Part shown: in pieces, positions 9,249-18,267 of the stretch | Layout of the letters: each line of letters opens with the position of its first letter | Position numbering within the stretch: the stretch's first letter is position 1 | Assembly (NCBI RefSeq): GCF_050749885.1 | Contig: NZ_JBOIUB010000004.1 | Span: 186,001-250,000 of the forward strand | Reading direction: 5' to 3' | Source of the DNA: Zooshikella sp050749885 | GTDB taxonomy: Bacteria; Pseudomonadota; Gammaproteobacteria; Pseudomonadales; Zooshikellaceae | DNA: 64,000 nucleotides | Translations under genes and position numbers: made by a program | The notes under the pieces: generated by a model | The model's input: the letters and a program-made list of their open reading frames with translations, nothing else | The model's database searches: none | Told to the model about the DNA's origin: nothing

Positions 9249-9349
9249 TTCATCAGTCCATGTTAGCCTAAATGTCACTATAATTAATTAAAATCAAATA
9301 ACCTTTTAAGTGAAGCAAGAAAAAAATAATAGGGTTGCAGAGGTTTGAC

Positions 9350-10903
9350 ATGGGTAACTCAACAGGTAATGGTGATGAAAATATTGATCACAGATTACAG
9401 CTTAGAAATTTAAAGCTAGATGATTACGCTGATATTAAGAATATTATGGATCGGGTGTATCCTCAAATGGGAGGAGGATGGCCACAATCCAAATATAAAA
9501 CAATGCTCAAAACCTTTCCTGAAGGTCAAATTTGTATTGATGATAATGGCGTTGTTGTTGCTGCTGCTTTTTCAGTGATTGTTGATTATGACCAGTTTGG
9601 TGATGAGCATACCTACGATGAAATTACAGGAAATGCTTATTTAACAACCCATGACCCCAATGGTGATGTACTTTATGGGGTTGATGTATTTGTTGATCCT
9701 GAATACAGAGATATGCGTTTAGGTCGGAGATTGTATGAAGCAAGAAAAGAACTTTGTCGTAGTCTAAATCTTCGTGCCATTATTGCCGGTGGACGAATTC
9801 CTCATTATAAACAGCATGGTAAAAATTTATCACCACAAGAATATATTGAAGCGGTTAAGCGCAAAGAAATATATGATCCTATTTTAACATTTCAATTGTC
9901 GAACGACTTTGAAGTTAAAAGAGTTCTTACTGATTATTTGCCTGAAGATGAAGATTCGAAAGGTTTTGCAACACTGCTTGAGTGGTTTAATATTTACTAT
10001 AATCCACGACGCAGGAAATTATTTGGGGCTAAAAAAAATACAGCACGGATAGGTTGTGTACAGTGGCAAATGCGGGAGTTGCATAGTGTTGAAGACTTAC
10101 TGCAGCAGGTAGAATATTTTATTGATGCGTTGTCAGATTATCGTTGCGACGTGGCCTTGTTTCCTGAGTTCTTTCATGCACCACTCATGGGATTGCAGCA
10201 CCACAAAAATTCAGTAGAAGCTATTAGATTTTTGTCAGAGTTTACTGATCAAATTCGGGAAGAAATATCTAAATTGGCTGTGAGTTATAATATTAATGTT
10301 ATAGCTGGTTCCATGCCCTTAATTGAAAATGATGAATTATATAATGTTGCTTATATGTGTAAACGAGATGGAACTTATGAAGCACAATATAAACTGCATC
10401 CTACTCCCCATGAAAAAAAAGACTGGATAATGCAGGGAGGCAATGACCTTCATTTATTTGATACTGACTTTGGGCGAGTGGGTGTTTTAATTTGTTACGA
10501 TGTTGAATTTCCGGAATTAGCACGCTTGCTCGCGGATCAAGATATGCAGATATTGCTTGTGCCTTTTTGGACCGATACTAAAAATGGCTACCTTCGTGTG
10601 CGTCGATGTGCACAAGCACGTGCTATCGAAAATGAATGCTATGTCGCGATTGCGGGAAGTATTGGTAACTTACCCAAAGTGGATAGTGTTGATATTCAAT
10701 ATGGCCATACCGCTGTATTTTCGCCATCTGATTTTGCATTTCCTCATGACGCCATTATGGCAGAAACAACACCGAATACTGAGATGACATTAATTGTAGA
10801 TGTTGATCTTAAAAAATTACAGATATTACAAAATGAAGGTTCGGTCCGTAACTTTTTGGATCGGCGGCGCGATTTGTATCGAATCGACTGGTTGGGTGAT
10901 TAA
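9350..10903 (+). CDS. GNAT acetyltransferase / carbon-nitrogen hydrolase fusion protein
   Basis: 517 residues with two enzyme parts. The first ~200 residues look like a GNAT acetyltransferase (VDVFVDPEYRDMRLGRRLYEARK, the acetyl-CoA loop region). Residues ~225-515 form a nitrilase-superfamily amidase with the Glu-Lys-Cys triad: Glu in LFPEFFHAPL, Lys in YKLHPTPHEK and Cys in LICYDVEFPE. Fusions of this layout are a known conserved bacterial family, but the substrate is unknown to me. The ATG at 9350 follows GAGG; a TTG 15 bases upstream is less likely. The gene stands alone between the hut terminator and a secreted unknown protein. Confidence 0.88.
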   Translation: MGNSTGNGDENIDHRLQLRNLKLDDYADIKNIMDRVYPQMGGGWPQSKYKTMLKTFPEGQICIDDNGVVVAAAFSVIVDYDQFGDEHTYDEITGNAYLTTHDPNGDVLYGVDVFVDPEYRDMRLGRRLYEARKELCRSLNLRAIIAGGRIPHYKQHGKNLSPQEYIEAVKRKEIYDPILTFQLSNDFEVKRVLTDYLPEDEDSKGFATLLEWFNIYYNPRRRKLFGAKKNTARIGCVQWQMRELHSVEDLLQQVEYFIDALSDYRCDVALFPEFFHAPLMGLQHHKNSVEAIRFLSEFTDQIREEISKLAVSYNINVIAGSMPLIENDELYNVAYMCKRDGTYEAQYKLHPTPHEKKDWIMQGGNDLHLFDTDFGRVGVLICYDVEFPELARLLADQDMQILLVPFWTDTKNGYLRVRRCAQARAIENECYVAIAGSIGNLPKVDSVDIQYGHTAVFSPSDFAFPHDAIMAETTPNTEMTLIVDVDLKKLQILQNEGSVRNFLDRRRDLYRIDWLGD

Positions 10904-10974
10904 AAAAACTGCACATTTTTGGTAATTATTAAGGTAGTTAGACTAAGCTGTTTTTTAGTCAATAGTAGAAGTAA

Positions 10975-11571
10975 GTGAGCCAGACTATGCAAAATTTAAT
11001 ATCTTTAAACAATGCGATAGCTAGCTATCGTACTGTTTTTATTGTTTATTTTATATTGCTTTCCTATTCAGAACTGCTCTTTTCTAATGAAAGTGTCGCG
11101 TTAGATGATACTCGCTCAGTAAGTGTGATGCTGCCTGAAGGATGGCAGTTAATCAAAATGATGTCCCCACCTGAACTTCCGGCAAAAACTATTAATCTTG
11201 TTAATGGTGATTATAAAATTTTAATCACATTTATAGGATCGAAAGATGGCGCTCCATTCAAAATGAATGATGATAAAATGGTTGCCTTAATAAATAAAAC
11301 ATCTATGCAGTATGTATCTGGTTCTGTAGAGGGGAAAATCACTATACATAAAATACAGGGCGATTCTATGAGAGGTGTATATTCGTCTTTTACAGATAAA
11401 AAATGGGTGGGTAAGCAGCCTCCACCTGGAGAATTTAAACAGGTGACAAGCTGCGTTATCACAGTAGGAAAATCAATCCTTGCAACCGTGACCTATCTTT
11501 CGAATGATCTAGAAGGGGAGGTTTTCAATGAAGGACTAACTATTCTCAAAAACTTAAGACCCCAAGGGTAA
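10975..11571 (+). CDS. Exported protein of unknown function, possible PsbP/DcrB-like fold
   Basis: 198 residues from a GTG at 10975; an ATG four codons later (10987) is an equally possible start. Residues ~18-40 (YRTVFIVYFILLSYSELLF) form a signal peptide or membrane anchor. The rest reads as a small alpha/beta domain: SVSVMLPEGWQ, then mixed strands, ending in a helix EVFNEGLTILKNL. That pattern resembles PsbP/DcrB (DUF1795) proteins, some of which serve type VI secretion as EagR chaperones, but those are cytoplasmic, so the link is weak. It lies 74 bp before an orphan PAAR-like gene. Confidence 0.6.
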   Translation: MSQTMQNLISLNNAIASYRTVFIVYFILLSYSELLFSNESVALDDTRSVSVMLPEGWQLIKMMSPPELPAKTINLVNGDYKILITFIGSKDGAPFKMNDDKMVALINKTSMQYVSGSVEGKITIHKIQGDSMRGVYSSFTDKKWVGKQPPPGEFKQVTSCVITVGKSILATVTYLSNDLEGEVFNEGLTILKNLRPQG

Positions 11572-11645
11572 TGTAATATTTTTATACGAAGTGATGTAAA
11601 TTAAAGGTGAGGAAAACCATAAATTTTGAAAAAAGTGGTGGTGAC

Positions 11646-11894
11646 ATGCTCAAAGTCGCTAGAGTGGGAGATAAAGATGGTAAAGGGAATACTATTATTG
11701 AAGGAAGTACATTTATGAAAGACCAAGGATTATCTGTTGCTAGAGTAGGTGACAAGTTAAGTGATGGTAGTACAATTGTTTCTGGTAGTGCATCTGTATT
11801 AGTTGATGGTCGACCTGTCGCAATTGTGGGTAGTCAGGTAAGTAATGGCAGTATTATAATTGGTCCTGGAAGTCCGAAAATTAGCACAGCTTAA
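11646..11894 (+). CDS. Orphan PAAR-like protein
   Basis: 82 residues from the ATG at 11646, preceded by GGTGGTG. The product is almost entirely Gly/Val/Ser/Asp-rich short strands (VARVGDKLSDGSTIVSGS, then VLVDGRPVAIVGSQVSNG). This is the pattern of PAAR proteins, which cap type VI secretion or contractile spikes as a cone of beta hairpins. Unlike classic PAAR proteins it has no His or Cys ligands in the visible repeats, so metal binding is doubtful. No other type VI or contractile gene lies in the window. An upstream in-frame TTG/GTG start is possible but less well placed. Confidence 0.65.
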   Translation: MLKVARVGDKDGKGNTIIEGSTFMKDQGLSVARVGDKLSDGSTIVSGSASVLVDGRPVAIVGSQVSNGSIIIGPGSPKISTA

Positions 11895-11964
11895 TAAAAG
11901 AAGATCGCTAATAATCTTCTAGATATAGCACTTAAAATAAACTTAAAAATGTACTGAGGAATAA

Positions 11965-12516
11965 ATGGTAGTTGCTGAAACGGAAAGATTAATAATTCGG
12001 TACTTAACTGTAGATGATTCATTATTTATTTTTAAGTTATATAATACAGAGCCATTTATAGCATTTGTAGGTGATAAGAATATTAAATCTGTTGAAGATG
12101 CAAAAAAATATCTTATTGAAGTGCCTATTAGGATGTATGCTCAGGAAGGGGTAGGATTGTATCTTGTTGAGTCAAAAAATGAGCACATTCCATTAGGGAT
12201 ATGTGGATTAATTAAAAGAGATAACTTAGATGATATTGATATAGGATATGGATTCTTACCAGAGTTCTGCGGATTGGGTTATGCTTATGAATCAGCACGT
12301 GCAGTTCTTGATTATGCTAAACAAACATTGAACTTAAAGCGAGTTGTTGCGATCACAACATCTGACAATATGTCGTGTATTCGGTTACTGAGTAAACTGG
12401 GTTTGGTGTATATTGGAATACAGGATGAATTACTTAAGAGTAATGTAATCAGTAATGACGATAGTGCAGAAAATACATGTCAGAGATATATGATGCTCTA
12501 TGCAATTAACTTCTGA
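11965..12516 (+). CDS. GNAT-family N-acetyltransferase (RimJ/RimL-like)
   Basis: 183 residues with the ETERLIIRYLTVDDS opening typical of RimJ/RimL-type acetyltransferases, a central IGYGFLPEFCGLGYAYESA segment (acetyl-CoA-binding loop in degenerate form) and a C-terminal RLLSKLGLVYIG segment. It probably acetylates an N-terminal amine or small molecule in the cytoplasm; the substrate cannot be told. ATG at 11965 follows GAGG at seven bases. It follows the PAAR-like gene by 70 bp and may share its transcript. Confidence 0.82.
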   Translation: MVVAETERLIIRYLTVDDSLFIFKLYNTEPFIAFVGDKNIKSVEDAKKYLIEVPIRMYAQEGVGLYLVESKNEHIPLGICGLIKRDNLDDIDIGYGFLPEFCGLGYAYESARAVLDYAKQTLNLKRVVAITTSDNMSCIRLLSKLGLVYIGIQDELLKSNVISNDDSAENTCQRYMMLYAINF

Positions 12517-12839
12517 AATGGTAGTTTTATTTTGAAGTTTAATAATTTAATTATGCTTAAAATAAGAATTAACTAAAGTACAAGTATGTGTTTTATAACC
12601 AGTTGATTATTGAAGTGTTGCATTATGATCGGTTGATTTTTGATCATGTACAGCCACATTGCTATAAAAAAATCTTGTTCAAATCTCTTGCCCATGCCTG
12701 GTTCATGGTTATAATCCATTCTCTAATATAACTACCGCTGTAGGTGAAATGACCACTGCGTTTTATATTCACTTTGCAATAAGCTGCTTTCTGGTGGTTT
12801 AAGGAATAATTAATCAATTTCTCCAGGATTAGGTGGGCA
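12517..12839. other. Intergenic region before the lipoprotein operon
   Basis: 323 bp without a convincing gene. An imperfect palindrome (ATGATC, 11-bp loop, GATCAT) lies around 12624-12646. The rest is AT-rich and presumably holds the promoter of the following lipoprotein operon; I could not fix its -35/-10 boxes. A minus-strand open frame overlapping this region and the next gene lacks any supporting signal. Confidence 0.4.
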
Positions 12840-13391
12840 ATGAAAAAGCCATTTTTCTTTATCAGTTTATGGTTACTGAGTGCAGTACTTTTGGTAGGCT
12901 GTTCCAGTGAAATAAGAGTCAAAAGCGACTTAGGCATTGAAGGGGCACCTGAATGGGTCAATGAAGGAACACAAGCCGTATCAAATGAAGACGGTCGTTT
13001 TATTTATGGCGTAGGTATGGCTCCAAATATTGGGGATTTTTCATTGCAAAAATCAACCGCTGAAAACCGTGCCAGGGCTGAAATTGCTAAAGTCCTATCA
13101 GTATCGATGGATACATTACATACCGATTATCAAGGTAGCGATGGTGAGGATGTTGATACGAACATTGAGCGTGAAATAAATGCACAAACGCAGCTTGCTT
13201 TAACGGGCGCCAAAATTATTGGTCACTGGCGAGATCAAAATACACAGGATATCTATGCAATAGCCCAGTTAGATCTGGATAAGTTGGAAAAGTCGATTAA
13301 ACGTGCAGAAAAATTAAGTGAGCGCTTTAAAAGACGCTTTATCAAGAATGCAAATCTGAATTTTGATCGCTTTATGAAGGGAAATAAGTAG
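12840..13391 (+). CDS. LPP20-family outer-membrane lipoprotein
   Basis: 183 residues with a lipoprotein signal peptide ending in LLVGC (Cys21). The mature part reads APEWVNEG, IYGVGMAP, then an Ala/Arg-rich helix (AENRARAEIAKVL), the LPP20 pattern also seen in flagellar and envelope lipoproteins. It ends in a basic, helical tail. It overlaps the next gene by one base (TAGTG), showing translational coupling to LpoB. The inferred role is as an accessory to the LpoB-type envelope complex. Confidence 0.8.
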   Translation: MKKPFFFISLWLLSAVLLVGCSSEIRVKSDLGIEGAPEWVNEGTQAVSNEDGRFIYGVGMAPNIGDFSLQKSTAENRARAEIAKVLSVSMDTLHTDYQGSDGEDVDTNIEREINAQTQLALTGAKIIGHWRDQNTQDIYAIAQLDLDKLEKSIKRAEKLSERFKRRFIKNANLNFDRFMKGNK

Positions 13392-13993
13392 TGAAACAAG
13401 TAATGAAGTTATTAACCATTGGTTTAGTAGGGTTTCTGTTAACTGCGTGTAATGTGACAAAAGTTACGCGAATGGGGGCTGACGAATCTATAGATCTTAG
13501 TGGTGCTTGGAATGATACTGATTCACAGCTTGTTGCTAGAGAAATGATTGGTGATGCACTCAATAGACCTTGGTTGAGTAATTTTTCAGCACGCAGAGGT
13601 AAAACGCCAGCGGTGATTGTTGGGAGTGTGCGTAACTTAAGTCATGAGCATATTAATGTACGAACATTTGTTGCTGAGTTAGAGCGTGAGTTGGTTAATT
13701 CAGGGCGTGTAGAGTTTGTGGCTTCTCGAAATGATCGTAATGAAGTTCGTGAAGAACGTATGGATCAGGATTTACATGCAAGTGAGGATACACGCAATGC
13801 GGCTGGTCAGGAACGTGGCGCTGACTTTATGTTGCAAGGGCAGATTAATACCATTATTGATGTAAATGACAATAAACAGGTTCGGTATTATCAAGTGGAT
13901 CTGACACTGGTGAGTATGGCTGATAATCGAAAGGTATGGTTGGGACAGAAAAAAATTAAAAAGTTTGTTGAAAATAGCAAGTTTCGTTATTAA
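13391..13993 (+). CDS. lpoB: Penicillin-binding protein activator LpoB
   Basis: 200-residue lipoprotein starting at a GTG that overlaps the stop of the previous gene. Lipobox LLTAC (Cys20). The body contains the LpoB-type sequence: VTRMGADESIDLSGAWNDTD, then PAVIVGSVRNLSHEHIN, RTFVAELERELVNSGR and RGADFMLQGQINTI. In E. coli LpoB is anchored in the outer membrane and reaches through the periplasm to stimulate the peptidoglycan synthase PBP1B. The linker between lipid anchor and globular domain is much shorter here than in E. coli. Third and fourth genes downstream encode further lipoproteins of the same unit. Confidence 0.85.
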   Translation: MKQVMKLLTIGLVGFLLTACNVTKVTRMGADESIDLSGAWNDTDSQLVAREMIGDALNRPWLSNFSARRGKTPAVIVGSVRNLSHEHINVRTFVAELERELVNSGRVEFVASRNDRNEVREERMDQDLHASEDTRNAAGQERGADFMLQGQINTIIDVNDNKQVRYYQVDLTLVSMADNRKVWLGQKKIKKFVENSKFRY

Positions 13994-14035
13994 ACCATAC
14001 ACTCATACACTAAAAGATACCTCGAAAGTTTGCTG

Positions 14036-15424
14036 ATGAGAATCATAAAATACAAATACCCCTTACTTTTAGGGGTATTGTTATGCATGTTATTACAGGG
14101 ATGTTCGATAACATCAATGAGAGTAAATGCTCTTGCGTCGGATTTGGAAAGCAGCCCCCCAGAAAAAGTTTTAACTGATTTAGAAAATATAGCATTTCCT
14201 GAGCGTGACCGAGTACAGTTCCTTCTTAATTTTGGTATTCTGAAAAGTTTGTCAGGTGATTTCGATGGCTCCATTAAAGATTTACAAGAAGCCAAGAGTG
14301 TCATTCAGCAAGTAGAAGCTATTAGCATTAGTGAAAATATTGGAGCTGTGACAGTCAATGATACGCTAAAAAGTTATGCCGCTACGCCTGGTGAGCAAAT
14401 GCTTTTACATCAGATTCTGTTAACTAATTATTTACTTAAAGGGCAATTGGATGAGGCACGAGTAGAAGTTCTTCAAGCTCAAGTAAAAGCCAAAAAGTTT
14501 TCAGAAACAAGTGAGTTAACGGGTCGTTTGGCAAGTATGGAATACTTGGCTGGATTGGTTTATGAGCTGCATAATGAAGTTGATAATGCAATGATCAGTT
14601 ATCGTAATGCAGCTCGTTTTATGAAAAAAAGAGACATGGAAATTCCTGATGTATTGCAGAATAGCCTGTTACGGTGCAGTTATTTATTGGGCTTAAAGAA
14701 TGAATATAAAAAATATGTTAATTTGTTTGGGCGAAAAACAGCCCGAGCTGATCACAAAAAAGGTGAAGTGACTGTTATATTTTGGGATGGTGTGGTCAGT
14801 GCTAAAAAACAAAACTTTATCACTGTGTATGTTCCAAAACTAGAGCATAATGTTACGTTAGCATTACCTTATTACCCCGATAAAAGTAAGCCAATAATGC
14901 CACTGGTATTTACCACTGGCGATAATATTTTTAAAACAGAACCAATTGAAAATGTGGAAAAAATTGTACGAGAAGATCTTGATGCTCAGAAAAAGGTCAT
15001 TTATTCAACCGCATTAGCGCGGATGGTGGCAAAGCATTTAGCGATAAAGGTGAGCCAGGGGCAAAATGCTGAAGGACTTTCCATACTACTGAATTTAGCC
15101 TCAGTATTAACAGAGGCCGCTGATGTGAGAAGTTGGAATATGTTGCCTTCTTCAATACAGGTCGCTAGGGTTAAATTAGCACCTGGACGTTATCAGTTGT
15201 TTCCTAATCAAACAAAGAGGCAGGTTTCAAAAGTAAAAAATAATTATTGGAATCCACTATTGTTTTTGAGTGAAGTAAAAGGAGCGACCAATGATCAACC
15301 AGTTGGTAAATCAATGGTGAGAGGGGAAAAACTGGACGAGTTTATGTTAGATATTAAAGCAGGACAAAAAGTACTTCTTTTTGTGCCTGGAGTAACTAAT
15401 CGAGTTTATAGCCACTACATGTAG
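14036..15424 (+). CDS. COG3014-like TPR-type lipoprotein
   Basis: About 462 residues, with lipobox LLQGC close to the N-terminus. Residues ~50-240 are helical with TPR-like pairs (LLNFGILKSLSGDFDGSIKD; LTGRLASMEYLAGLVYELHN). The second half is beta-rich and ends near the C-terminus with GQKVLLFVPGVTNRVYSH. The domain order matches proteins of unknown function encoded beside LPP20/LpoB lipoproteins in marine gammaproteobacteria. ATG at 14036 is chosen over the TTG two codons before; neither has a strong ribosome site. It lies 42 bp after lpoB. Confidence 0.75.
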   Translation: MRIIKYKYPLLLGVLLCMLLQGCSITSMRVNALASDLESSPPEKVLTDLENIAFPERDRVQFLLNFGILKSLSGDFDGSIKDLQEAKSVIQQVEAISISENIGAVTVNDTLKSYAATPGEQMLLHQILLTNYLLKGQLDEARVEVLQAQVKAKKFSETSELTGRLASMEYLAGLVYELHNEVDNAMISYRNAARFMKKRDMEIPDVLQNSLLRCSYLLGLKNEYKKYVNLFGRKTARADHKKGEVTVIFWDGVVSAKKQNFITVYVPKLEHNVTLALPYYPDKSKPIMPLVFTTGDNIFKTEPIENVEKIVREDLDAQKKVIYSTALARMVAKHLAIKVSQGQNAEGLSILLNLASVLTEAADVRSWNMLPSSIQVARVKLAPGRYQLFPNQTKRQVSKVKNNYWNPLLFLSEVKGATNDQPVGKSMVRGEKLDEFMLDIKAGQKVLLFVPGVTNRVYSHYM

Positions 15425-15472
15425 TAAACACAAGTTTTTTGACTAAAAATAAATTATTTAAGGCTTCTAATC

Positions 15473-16459
15473 GTGAAAATAACTGATATTTTTCGCTTAT
15501 TTACGATTTTTATCTATATAGTTATTGTCTCTGGTTGTGTAAGTCAACCTAGACAACCTGATTGGATTACCATACAACCAAAAGCTTATCCTGAAAAACA
15601 GTTTGTGATTGCCGTGGGCGAGGCAGATACACAGCATGTAGCAGATGATAGAGCATTAGCGAATTTAGGAAAATTTTTTGAAGTGAGTGTTGCTGATGTC
15701 TCATCTGACTTTTCGCAAGCCAGTTTAGATGGAAGTGAGAGTGAAAAGCGTTTTCTCAATGAACAAAAATTTATGAGGCAAGTTAATACAGAAACAAAAC
15801 AGGTACTTGAAGGTGTCCGTGTTGTTGAACGATACAAGTCAAAAGATGGGCGTTATTATAGCCTGGCCGTACTAAAAAAATCACCTCTTGCCAGAAGACT
15901 TAGAAAGTCAATCCTGGCTGCTGATTGTAATACAAATGATGCAATACTGTATGCGCAGAAACAGGCTAAAAACCCTATAGTGGCGTTAGCTTCGTTGGAG
16001 AAAGCAAGACAGTTTCAAATAAAGAGAGAGATTGAAAATACTCGGTTAAGTGTTTTAATGGGTAGAGGTATCACAAGCAAGATCACTGCTGAAACCATTA
16101 AACAACAGATAGAACAGGGGCTTTCTACACTACAATTTTCCATTGATGCTGATAGGAAAAAAGACTTTGATTTATTAGCATCGGTTATTAGTGGGGTCGG
16201 TATTCCTATTACAAATCATACAGACTATAAAATAAAGTTGAATATTGATAGGGCTCCCATTTCTTATAGGCAAGGTTGGTTTTGGCTAAGAGGTTCAGCT
16301 GAGCTGGTTATTTATCATGGAGAAACGAGTTTAGCGAAAAAGCGTTGGCCTTTTAAAGTTTCTTCGCAAGAGGAGAATTTGATTGAGCAGCGTTTGAGTG
16401 ATCATTTAGTGAAAGAACTACCTGCTTATTTTTACTCGATGTTAACAACAGAATCTTAA
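15473..16459 (+). CDS. LPP20-family lipoprotein, long form
   Basis: 328 residues starting at a GTG, with signal peptide and lipobox IVSGC (Cys22). The N-terminal ~130 residues are LPP20-like (QPDWITIQP, FVIAVGEAD, then an acidic/Ala helix ADDRALANLGKF). The C-terminal half (residues ~160-320) resembles the globular part of envelope proteins but I cannot name it. It is the last gene of the four-gene lipoprotein operon and is followed by a perfect 12-bp hairpin. Two different LPP20-type proteins bracket LpoB, which suggests a shared complex. Confidence 0.7.
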   Translation: MKITDIFRLFTIFIYIVIVSGCVSQPRQPDWITIQPKAYPEKQFVIAVGEADTQHVADDRALANLGKFFEVSVADVSSDFSQASLDGSESEKRFLNEQKFMRQVNTETKQVLEGVRVVERYKSKDGRYYSLAVLKKSPLARRLRKSILAADCNTNDAILYAQKQAKNPIVALASLEKARQFQIKREIENTRLSVLMGRGITSKITAETIKQQIEQGLSTLQFSIDADRKKDFDLLASVISGVGIPITNHTDYKIKLNIDRAPISYRQGWFWLRGSAELVIYHGETSLAKKRWPFKVSSQEENLIEQRLSDHLVKELPAYFYSMLTTES

Positions 16460-16485
16460 TATTAATTTATTTAGGACATTTAAAA

Positions 16486-16521
16486 ACGTCAGTTATCCAA
16501 TGCTCTGCAGATAACTGACGT
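16486..16521. terminator. Bidirectional hairpin between convergent genes
   Basis: ACGTCAGTTATC, 12-bp loop, GATAACTGACGT: a perfect 12-bp stem. It lies between the end of the lipoprotein operon (16459) and the end of the minus-strand gene at 16559, preceded by a short A run. It could stop transcription from either side, although no long T run follows on the plus strand. Confidence 0.6.
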
Positions 16522-16558
16522 AATAGACTCTAATTTTAAATTAACTTTTTATAGTTAA

Positions 16559-17278
16559 TTATCTTTGTTCAGCATAAACATTGCTTAGTGATTGAACAGT
16601 GATAGAAGCACCTTGGCTATCTTGAACACTGTCAGCATTGATCCAAACTAGTTGTTGGCCATTACCTTGTAAGTTCCAAGCAATTGATTGTGAATCTGAT
16701 TTTTCAACTTTAACTAAGCTTTGTGAAGAGCCTGCATATTTAATAACTAAGTTGGGATCAACTACGCTATTAACAACTTTAACTTCTGCTTGATGCTCTG
16801 CAAATTGAACAGAAATAAACTGATTAATATTGCTTTGAAGTTGGGCAGCATACCAATGAGTTTCAGGAACAGCATAGTACCGAGTAAATTTATTAAAACT
16901 ATGACGGTCTCCATCCAGTGGAAGCTGTCTGTTTTCGATGCCTTGAGTATTTATTGGCATTTTAACGCTACCAATAAATGCTTGAATTTTGGCACCAGGG
17001 CTGCCTTGCAAAACGTTAGCAGAAACAGTGTTAGTTTCGCTACCATCAATGAAGCAAAGCGCTGCTTTACCTTTGTTACCAGTAGTGCCTGGAACGGGTA
17101 CTTGTACAGGAGGCTGGCTGTTTGACCATACGATAGAAACATTAGTATCTGCGTCATTTCCTGCCGCATTATAGAAGAACAAGCAGTAAAGCTGACCATT
17201 GTTTAAATTTCCATTACAAGTGGCAGTTTCACCTTGTCCTAGTGTAATAAGTTGTCCTTCATTCCAATTGATGCTCAT
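16559..17278 (-). CDS. Unknown beta-rich protein
   Basis: 239 residues with a strong ribosome site (GAGGGAATC) before the ATG. It has no signal peptide or membrane segment. The sequence is rich in Asn, Gln, Ser, Val and aromatic residues in alternating pattern, suggesting two beta-sandwich halves: residues 1-105 (LITLGQGETATCNGNL ... LQGSPGAKIQAFIGSV) and ~125-239. I do not recognise a family. It stands next to the long non-coding region and the cytolysin gene, divergently transcribed from the latter, so a shared regulatory region is possible. Confidence 0.7.
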   Translation of the reverse strand: MSINWNEGQLITLGQGETATCNGNLNNGQLYCLFFYNAAGNDADTNVSIVWSNSQPPVQVPVPGTTGNKGKAALCFIDGSETNTVSANVLQGSPGAKIQAFIGSVKMPINTQGIENRQLPLDGDRHSFNKFTRYYAVPETHWYAAQLQSNINQFISVQFAEHQAEVKVVNSVVDPNLVIKYAGSSQSLVKVEKSDSQSIAWNLQGNGQQLVWINADSVQDSQGASITVQSLSNVYAEQR

Positions 17279-18267
17279 GATTCCCTCGTTAACCTAAATT
17301 TGAAAAAAAGTTATCCTCACGCAGTGTCCTTGCGTAAGATAGGAGTAGATAAGTGTCATTAGTTAAAAGTAAGTAAAACTTACCTTTAGAAGTGCTATTG
17401 ATTCAGATACCTTTTCGGGTATAGATGGGGTTATCAATAGACTCCATGACATTGAATGACACGATAGAACTATAGCAATAAATTTTAGGTGTGCTGAAAA
17501 AAAATAAAAAAATTTGCTATCCTTTCGTTTGTTTCAATACTGTTTCGAAGTTAGAGTAAATAACTTAATTTAGATGCAGTGTTTATTTCTATATGCGCTA
17601 AGTAACCACTATAAATATTTTTTGTGATGTTCACGTTCCCCAAACTATAACTTTAATTTTTTTATTGAGACTAAATAAGTGAATATATCCATTGCCTGAA
17701 TAAAACAAAGAATTTGTTTTGTTAAATATTTCACACCTATTTCTTTAGCTAGTTCAATCTCGACAACCCCGCTTTGAACGTTATAGAGACTTTGGGAAAA
17801 TGTGTCCTTATGTGTTTTAGCTTGTATGGTAAAGTAGTAAATTATGCTTTGTTAATATTGTTTGAAAAGAAATATGTTGTTAATTTACTACTTAGTTTCT
17901 GTTAATTAAATTGCTTGGCATATAAAATTTGTAATTAGAGATGCCCGTTAGTTGTAATAAGGGAATTAGTCTGTATTAAGCGTGAAATATTTTGAACTAA
18001 TTTTTAATAGTATTAATGTGCTGTTCTCATGGCGTGTTTTTTTGTAACTAATAACGAAATGCTAAATGTGACTTAGTTTGAGAAAAAGTTTTGTGTAACA
18101 AAAATATTTCTTTTAAATCATAATGTTATGAGTTTATTAATATATTACTGTATAACGATATGGAATTAAAAAGTGAGTTTAAAAATAATTTACTATTAGG
18201 GAGAGGGTGTAAATTGTTTTAGGATCAAATTGAAACAAAAATATAACTAAGTTTTAAGGGGACTGTG
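17279..18267. other. Long AT-rich non-coding region before the cytolysin gene
   Basis: About 990 bp without a credible gene on either strand. It includes an ATACC-TTTTCG-GGTAT inverted repeat (17407-17422) of the recurrent family, and a small GTAAGT-AAA-ACTTAC hairpin (17369-17383). Poly-A and poly-T tracts are frequent. Two divergent genes start at its ends, so promoters and regulator sites must lie here, and a small RNA is possible; I cannot place any of them with confidence. Confidence 0.5.

Noticed and set aside
12662..12961. 99-codon minus-strand open frame
   Set aside because: It overlaps the start of the LPP20 lipoprotein gene and the likely operon promoter; no ribosome site.
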